Notes under the pieces: model-generated
Databases searched by the model: none
Seen by the model: the letters and a program-made list of their open reading frames with translations, nothing else
Told to the model about the DNA's origin: nothing
In this document: piece after piece, positions 5,573 through 9,745 of the stretch
Position numbering within the stretch: position 1 is the first letter of the stretch
Layout: every line of letters starts with the position of its first letter
Position numbers and translations under genes: made by a program
DNA from: an uncultured Lachnospiraceae bacterium
Lineage (GTDB): Bacteria; Bacillota_A; Clostridia; Lachnospirales; Lachnospiraceae
DNA length: 9,745 nt
Assembly: GCA_946630765.1 (NCBI GenBank)
Contig: CAMOZF010000045.1
Coordinates: forward strand, 1-9,745
Reading direction: 5' to 3'

Positions 5573-6912
5573 TGGCTGCGCGGTCCGCAAGAGAAGCCGC
5601 GGTGCTTCTTCTCCAAAAGGTATTTCAGGAAAACAGCTTCCTGTCCGACTGTTTTGATCAGGAAACCGCAGGACTTCCGGAAAGAGACCGGGCCTTTTCA
5701 CGACGCCTCGCGCTTGGCGTGCTGGAAAAACGAACTGCGATCGATCAGGTGCTGCAGCATTTTCTGAAAAGTCCGCTTCGGAAGCTGAAGCCGGCCATCC
5801 GGCGGATTCTGGAGGTTTCCGCGTACGAACTGCTGTTTCTGGGGCAGGCGTCCTACGCTTCAGTCAATGAAGCCGTCAATCTGACGAGGCGCCTCGACTA
5901 TCCGGCGCTTTCGGGATTTGTCAACGGCGTCCTTCGCTCCGTCTCGCGGGAAGGAAATGCAGTGCTCGATCATCTGGATCCCTGGAGCAGACTCGGAATG
6001 ACGGAGGTGATCCGGGAGAAGTTTTCCCTGTGGTACGGGGAAGAACGGGGCCTTCGGATCGCAGAAGCGATGACAGAGGAGAAGGAAGGAACTACGATCC
6101 GCCGGAATACATTTTTCTGCACGGAGGAGGAGCTTCTGGAAGCCCTTTCAGAAGAAGGCCTCACAGCCGAAAAAACGGGCCTTTCCCGCGATACTTACCG
6201 GCTTACAGGGGAAATACCCGCCTACCGCACGAAAAGCTTTGAAAAGGGCCTTTTTTACATTCAGGATCTGAGCTCCTGCCTTTCCGGGGACGCGGTTTCC
6301 GATCTTCCGCAGGGACTTCGGGTTCTGGACGTCTGCAGCGCGCCCGGCGGGAAGCTGCTTCACGTGCTAGATCTTCAGAGGGGAACAGCCCAGGCGGTCG
6401 CAATGGACCTGACAAAGGCACGGACGGATCTGATCCGGGAGAATCTCCGGCGGATGCCTTATCCGAAGGTGCAGGTTATGGAAGGCGACGCTTCAGAAGA
6501 CCATCCGGAATTTGAACAGAAGTTTGATCTCGTGATCGCGGATCTTCCCTGCTCCGGGCTTGGGACGATCCGGAAGAATCCGGAGCTTCTGTACCGGACG
6601 ACGGAGAAAAGCCTTTCCGAGATCGAAGCGCGCGCACAAAAGATTCTTTCCCGGGCCGGGCACTATGTGACCCCGGGCGGAACGCTTCTTTTCTCGACCT
6701 GCACGGTGAATCCCGGGGAGAATGACGGCGCTGCGGAGTATTTCCTGTCCGCGCATCCTGATTTTCACCCGGTGGATTTCAGAAGGCTGATGCCGAAGGC
6801 GCTGCGGGACAGCTTCAGCGGTATCGGAAGACTTCAGATCCTGCCGGATACTTTCCCGGGAGACGGATTTTATATCGCGAGATTTCAGAAAGAAAAGGAA
6901 ACGGGTCAATGA
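5572..6912 (+). CDS. rsmB: 16S rRNA (cytosine-967-C5)-methyltransferase RsmB
   Basis: RsmB methylates C967 of 16S rRNA using S-adenosylmethionine. The 446-residue protein has an N-terminal NusB-like helical domain (about 1-140: REAAVLLLQKV, RLALGVLEKR, VNEAVNLTR, FVNGVLRS) and a C-terminal Rossmann methyltransferase. The SAM site is S256-APGGK-261. The two cysteines of m5C chemistry are C327 in DLPCSGLG and C377 in STCTVNPGEND; by family knowledge the latter is the nucleophile and the former assists product release. ATG 5572 overlaps the fmt stop by one base (TGATG), and no strong independent ribosome site is seen, so translational coupling is likely. A close RsmF-type homologue is less likely because of the NusB-like domain and the def-fmt neighbourhood. 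Confidence 0.94.
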   Translation: MAARSAREAAVLLLQKVFQENSFLSDCFDQETAGLPERDRAFSRRLALGVLEKRTAIDQVLQHFLKSPLRKLKPAIRRILEVSAYELLFLGQASYASVNEAVNLTRRLDYPALSGFVNGVLRSVSREGNAVLDHLDPWSRLGMTEVIREKFSLWYGEERGLRIAEAMTEEKEGTTIRRNTFFCTEEELLEALSEEGLTAEKTGLSRDTYRLTGEIPAYRTKSFEKGLFYIQDLSSCLSGDAVSDLPQGLRVLDVCSAPGGKLLHVLDLQRGTAQAVAMDLTKARTDLIRENLRRMPYPKVQVMEGDASEDHPEFEQKFDLVIADLPCSGLGTIRKNPELLYRTTEKSLSEIEARAQKILSRAGHYVTPGGTLLFSTCTVNPGENDGAAEYFLSAHPDFHPVDFRRLMPKALRDSFSGIGRLQILPDTFPGDGFYIARFQKEKETGQ

Positions 6913-7937
6913 AGGATATCAGGCAGCTGTATCCCGAAGAGCTGGAACAGGAGATGCTTCTTCTTCAGGAAAAGCCGTTTCGGGCAAAGCAGATTTTCTC
7001 CTGGCTGCATGAGAAGAAGGCGGCGGATTTTTCGGAAATGACCAATCTGTCCGCGGCGCTTCGACAGAAGCTCTCGGAGAATTACAGCATTCCGAAGCTT
7101 CAGATCGAAGAGGTGCAGACGAGCGCGATCGACGGAACGAGAAAGTATCTCTTTTCCCTCGGGGACGGAAACTATATCGAGTCCGTGCTGATGCGCTACC
7201 GCTACGGCAACTCTGTCTGCGTCTCAACGCAGGTCGGCTGCCGGATGGGCTGCCGCTTCTGTGCGTCGACGGTGGAGGGAATGGTTCGGAATCTCACGGC
7301 CTCCGAGATCCTCGGCGAGGTCTACGGGATCGAAAAGGACATCGGGGAACGGGTTTCCCACTGTGTCCTGATGGGCTCCGGCGAGCCAATGGACAATTAC
7401 GATGAGGCCGTGCGCTTCATCCGCCTTCTCGGATCGGAAGCCGGGCACAATATGAGCTTCAGAAACATTACGGTTTCGACCTGCGGAATCCCGGAAGGCA
7501 TCCGGCGCTTCTCGAAAGAAAACCTGCCGGTGACGCTGGCGCTATCACTTCACGCGCCGGACGACGAGACCCGGAAGAAACTGATGCCGATTGCCGAAAG
7601 GTACCCGCTGTCAGAGGTCCTTGCCGCCTGCGACGAATATTTCCGGAAAACCGGAAGACGCGTTAGCTACGAGTATTCGGTGGTGCGGGATGTGAATGAC
7701 AACGAGGAAGAGGCGGAAAAGCTTTCGAGACTTCTGTACGGGAAGAACGCCCATGTGAACCTGATTCCCGTGAATCCGGTCACCGAAAGGGCCTTCAGAC
7801 GGCCCGATCGGAAGAAACTCGAGGCTTTTCAAAAAACACTTGTCAAAAACGGAATAAATGCTACAATTAGGAGAGAGCTGGGCACGGACATCGACGGCGC
7901 CTGCGGCCAGCTTCGAAGGAAATACATCGGAAACTGA
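6909..7937 (+). CDS. rlmN: Dual-specificity 23S rRNA/tRNA (adenine-C2)-methyltransferase RlmN
   Basis: RlmN is a radical SAM enzyme that makes 2-methyladenosine at A2503 of 23S rRNA and at A37 of some tRNAs. At 342 residues the length is normal. The [4Fe-4S] motif is C111-RMGC-RFC with ligands C111, C115 and C118. VLMGSGEPMDNYD is the SAM-binding GEP region. C332, in the C-terminal GACGQLRRKY, is the conserved cysteine that resolves the protein-RNA adduct, which favours RlmN over a non-methylating relative. YEYSVVRDVND is also characteristic. It could be confused with the resistance paralogue Cfr, but the operon position and sequence favour RlmN. ATG 6909 has AAGGAA (6895-6900) upstream and overlaps the rsmB stop as ATGA. 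The 3' end contains a promoter for the genes that follow. Confidence 0.96.
   Translation: MKDIRQLYPEELEQEMLLLQEKPFRAKQIFSWLHEKKAADFSEMTNLSAALRQKLSENYSIPKLQIEEVQTSAIDGTRKYLFSLGDGNYIESVLMRYRYGNSVCVSTQVGCRMGCRFCASTVEGMVRNLTASEILGEVYGIEKDIGERVSHCVLMGSGEPMDNYDEAVRFIRLLGSEAGHNMSFRNITVSTCGIPEGIRRFSKENLPVTLALSLHAPDDETRKKLMPIAERYPLSEVLAACDEYFRKTGRRVSYEYSVVRDVNDNEEEAEKLSRLLYGKNAHVNLIPVNPVTERAFRRPDRKKLEAFQKTLVKNGINATIRRELGTDIDGACGQLRRKYIGN
7840..7867 (+). promoter_or_regulatory. Promoter inside the 3' end of rlmN, driving stp-prkC
   Basis: TTGTCA (7840-7845) and TACAAT (7862-7867) are 16 bp apart, each one base off consensus. The surrounding A/T richness stands out in this GC-rich coding sequence. A start near 7874 would give a leader of about 80 nt before the phosphatase gene. 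It would allow signalling genes to be expressed apart from the upstream housekeeping genes. Confidence 0.55.
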
Positions 7938-7955
7938 GAGAAAGGAGGGCCTTCC

Positions 7956-8699
7956 ATGAATATTTACGGCATGACAGACAAGGGCATGGTGCGTAAAAAT
8001 AACGAAGACTCCTTTTTCCTGACCTCCGGAAGCCTGGGACCCTACGACGCATTCATGATTGTCTGTGACGGCATGGGCGGCCATAAGTTCGGAGAGGTTG
8101 CAAGCTCCACCGCGGTTCACGCGATGGTGGATGCGGTTTCCGGAGAGCCGGACGAGAGCCCGGCATATATGATGGAGCAGGGCGTTTCCATTGCGAATCT
8201 CGAGGTCCGCAAGGCCTCCGAGGAGCACAGAAGCTATGGGATGGGGACGACGCTCGTGGCCGCCGGCATTGCCGGGGAAACGGCCTATGTCGCAAATGTC
8301 GGCGACAGCAGGCTCTATCTGCTGAATAAAACCGAAAATTCCATGCTTCAGGTCACGCATGACCATTCCTATGTCGAGGAACAGGTTGCAAGAGGACTTC
8401 TCGAGCGTGATTCCGAAGAATATAACCGGCAGAAAAATGTCATTACAAGAGCGATCGGTGTGTACAGCGAGGTGGAGGCGGATCAGTTTGAGATCGACCT
8501 TCAGCCCGGGGACTATCTGCTTCTATGCAGTGACGGACTGACCAATATGGTCAGCGATGCCGAAATACAAGAAACCGTCCTGGACGAATCCCGTTCCCTC
8601 AGAGAACGCGTCCGGGCGCTTGTTGATGCCGCGAACAATTACGGCGGCCGGGACAATGTAACCGTTGTCCTGTATAGTACAGAAGAGGTATTTGAATGA
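7956..8699 (+). CDS. stp: PP2C-family (PPM) protein Ser/Thr phosphatase, partner of the PASTA kinase
   Basis: This is a cytoplasmic metal-dependent phosphatase (PrpC/Stp type) that reverses phosphorylation by the adjacent kinase. The 247 residues span one PP2C domain with the usual motifs: R13-KNNEDSF with D18, V36-CDGMGGH with D38 and G39, GMGTT (95-99), NVGDSR with D117, ITRAIG (163-168), LLLCSDGL with D193, and GGRDN with D233. The aspartates form the Mn2+/Mg2+ site. No membrane segment is seen. ATG 7956 follows a near-perfect AAAGGAGG site (7941-7948). The 18-nt gap after rlmN is the second longest within the operon's coding stretch, consistent with a fresh start under its own promoter. 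Its stop overlaps the kinase start (ATGA), tying the pair's expression together. PrpC is the Bacillus subtilis name. Confidence 0.95.
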   Translation: MNIYGMTDKGMVRKNNEDSFFLTSGSLGPYDAFMIVCDGMGGHKFGEVASSTAVHAMVDAVSGEPDESPAYMMEQGVSIANLEVRKASEEHRSYGMGTTLVAAGIAGETAYVANVGDSRLYLLNKTENSMLQVTHDHSYVEEQVARGLLERDSEEYNRQKNVITRAIGVYSEVEADQFEIDLQPGDYLLLCSDGLTNMVSDAEIQETVLDESRSLRERVRALVDAANNYGGRDNVTVVLYSTEEVFE

Positions 8700-9745
8700 T
8701 CAAGAACGGAACGATATTCGCCGGACGCTATGAGATTATCGAGAGAATCGGATCGGGCGGCATGGCGGATGTGTATAAGGCGCATGATGAAAGGCTGAAA
8801 CGCGATGTCGCGATCAAGGTGCTGAAGGCATCACTCGCGGAGGATCAGAATTTCGTCGAGAAATTCCGCACCGAAGGCGAGGCTGCCGCAAGTCTGACGA
8901 ACGCCAATGTCGTCAGCGTTTATGACGTCGGCAATGTGGGCTCGATTTACTATATCGTCATGGAGCTGATTGACGGGATCACGCTGAAGGACTATATCCG
9001 CAGAAAGGGTATGCTCAGCTCCCGGGAAACCATGGCAATATCCGCGCAGGTGGCGGTTGGCCTTCGGGCAGCGCACGCGCGGCACATTGTGCACCGCGAC
9101 ATTAAGCCGCAGAATATCATCCTGTCCCGTGACGGCAAGGTGAAGGTGACGGATTTCGGCATCGCCCGTGCCGTGACCGACGAGACCAGACACGGTCAGA
9201 AGACCGAACTCGGTTCGGTTCATTATATCGCGCCGGAGCAGGCGAAGGGCCAGTCCTGCGATGAACGTTCGGATATCTATTCGCTGGGTATTGTGATGTA
9301 CGAGATGATCACCGGCCGGGTGCCTTTTGACAAGGACACCTCGGTTGCGGTCGCGCTCGCACATATGAATGAGACGATGATGCCGCCCTCGGAGATCAAT
9401 CCGGACTGCCCGGTGGCGCTGGAGCAGATTATTTTCCGCTGCACGCAGAAATCCCGCGAGCGCCGGTATCACAACTGTACCGAGCTCCTGCAGGATCTGA
9501 AGATCGCGGTCAATAATCCTTCCTTCAATTTCGAGAAGCAGCAGCAGGAAAATACCCTGAAGAGCACGACGCAGGTCTATACCGGCATGCAGGCCGGCGG
9601 CGCTGCGGCGGAAACGGCCTTCTTCCAGCCCAATGTCCCCGCGACGCAGGAGCAGGTGGATTTCGGCTATGACGATGCGGAAGAAGTGGACGAAGAGAAC
9701 GCGGGCCCGCGCCAGGTTGTCACGATTGTGGACAGTGAGGCCGTG
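8696..9745 (+). CDS. prkC: Serine/threonine protein kinase, PrkC/PknB type (3' end outside window)
   Basis: Three hundred and fifty codons are visible and the frame stays open at the window edge. The kinase domain (about 10-275) is complete: glycine loop G19-SGGMADVY, ATP-binding K41, helix-C glutamate near E62, H133-RDIKPQN, D153-FG, APE-type motif A179-PEQ, and D193-IYSLG. The activation segment between DFG and GSVHY is short and charged (TDETRHGQKTE), with candidate phospho-threonines T161, T164 and T170. Residues 276-350 are a polar, Q/E/D-rich juxtamembrane linker. In the family a transmembrane helix and extracellular PASTA repeats that sense muropeptides follow; neither is reached here. 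ATG 8696 has AGAGG 7 nt upstream and overlaps the phosphatase stop by 4 nt. Typical targets are cell-wall, division and translation proteins, by family knowledge only. Confidence 0.94.
   Translation, partial: MIKNGTIFAGRYEIIERIGSGGMADVYKAHDERLKRDVAIKVLKASLAEDQNFVEKFRTEGEAAASLTNANVVSVYDVGNVGSIYYIVMELIDGITLKDYIRRKGMLSSRETMAISAQVAVGLRAAHARHIVHRDIKPQNIILSRDGKVKVTDFGIARAVTDETRHGQKTELGSVHYIAPEQAKGQSCDERSDIYSLGIVMYEMITGRVPFDKDTSVAVALAHMNETMMPPSEINPDCPVALEQIIFRCTQKSRERRYHNCTELLQDLKIAVNNPSFNFEKQQQENTLKSTTQVYTGMQAGGAAAETAFFQPNVPATQEQVDFGYDDAEEVDEENAGPRQVVTIVDSEAV

Noticed and set aside
7611..8366. 251-codon minus-strand open frame
   Set aside because: It spans the ends of two well-supported plus-strand genes (rlmN and the phosphatase) and shows no domain or ribosome site.
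8831..9472. 213-codon minus-strand open frame
   Set aside because: It is the antisense shadow of the kinase domain, whose catalytic motifs are clear on the plus strand.

Overview
The window reads as a chromosomal segment of a GC-rich low-G+C-lineage bacterium (Clostridia; Lachnospiraceae-like is my best guess). The basis is the gene order priA-def-fmt-rsmB-rlmN-stp-prkC, which is a Firmicutes hallmark, together with strong AGGAGG-type ribosome sites and good TTGnnn/TATAAT promoters. The exact genus cannot be read from the sequence.

Layout. Bases 1-71 are the 3' end of a gene entering from upstream; its last 22 codons look like the end of a TrkA-C/RCK_C-type domain. From 72 to about 527 lies a three-copy tandem array of a 153-bp non-coding element rich in inverted repeats. 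A lone beta-lactamase-fold serine hydrolase gene (569-1714) follows and is closed by a strong intrinsic terminator (1736-1773). A clear promoter (1777-1805), with a perfect 13-bp dyad set inside its spacer, then starts the main operon.

The operon (1836 to beyond the window end) is tightly packed, with start/stop overlaps of 1-4 nt at most junctions. It encodes PriA replication-restart helicase, peptide deformylase, methionyl-tRNA formyltransferase, the 16S rRNA m5C methyltransferase RsmB, the dual rRNA/tRNA A2 methyltransferase RlmN, a PP2C phosphatase, and a PASTA-type Ser/Thr kinase whose C-terminal part is cut off by the window edge. Def and Fmt are the two ends of the N-formyl-methionine cycle. 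RsmB and RlmN modify the ribosome. Phosphatase and kinase form an opposing signalling pair. A good secondary promoter inside the 3' end of rlmN (7840-7867) could express the phosphatase-kinase pair separately.

The genes themselves are ordinary housekeeping genes. The points most worth a second look are the structured 153-bp array, in which every inter-copy difference falls outside the long inverted-repeat arms; the dyad within the priA promoter; and a cluster of non-consensus residues around PriA motif II (DEFH instead of DEEH). I found no convincing evidence of a new multi-gene system here.
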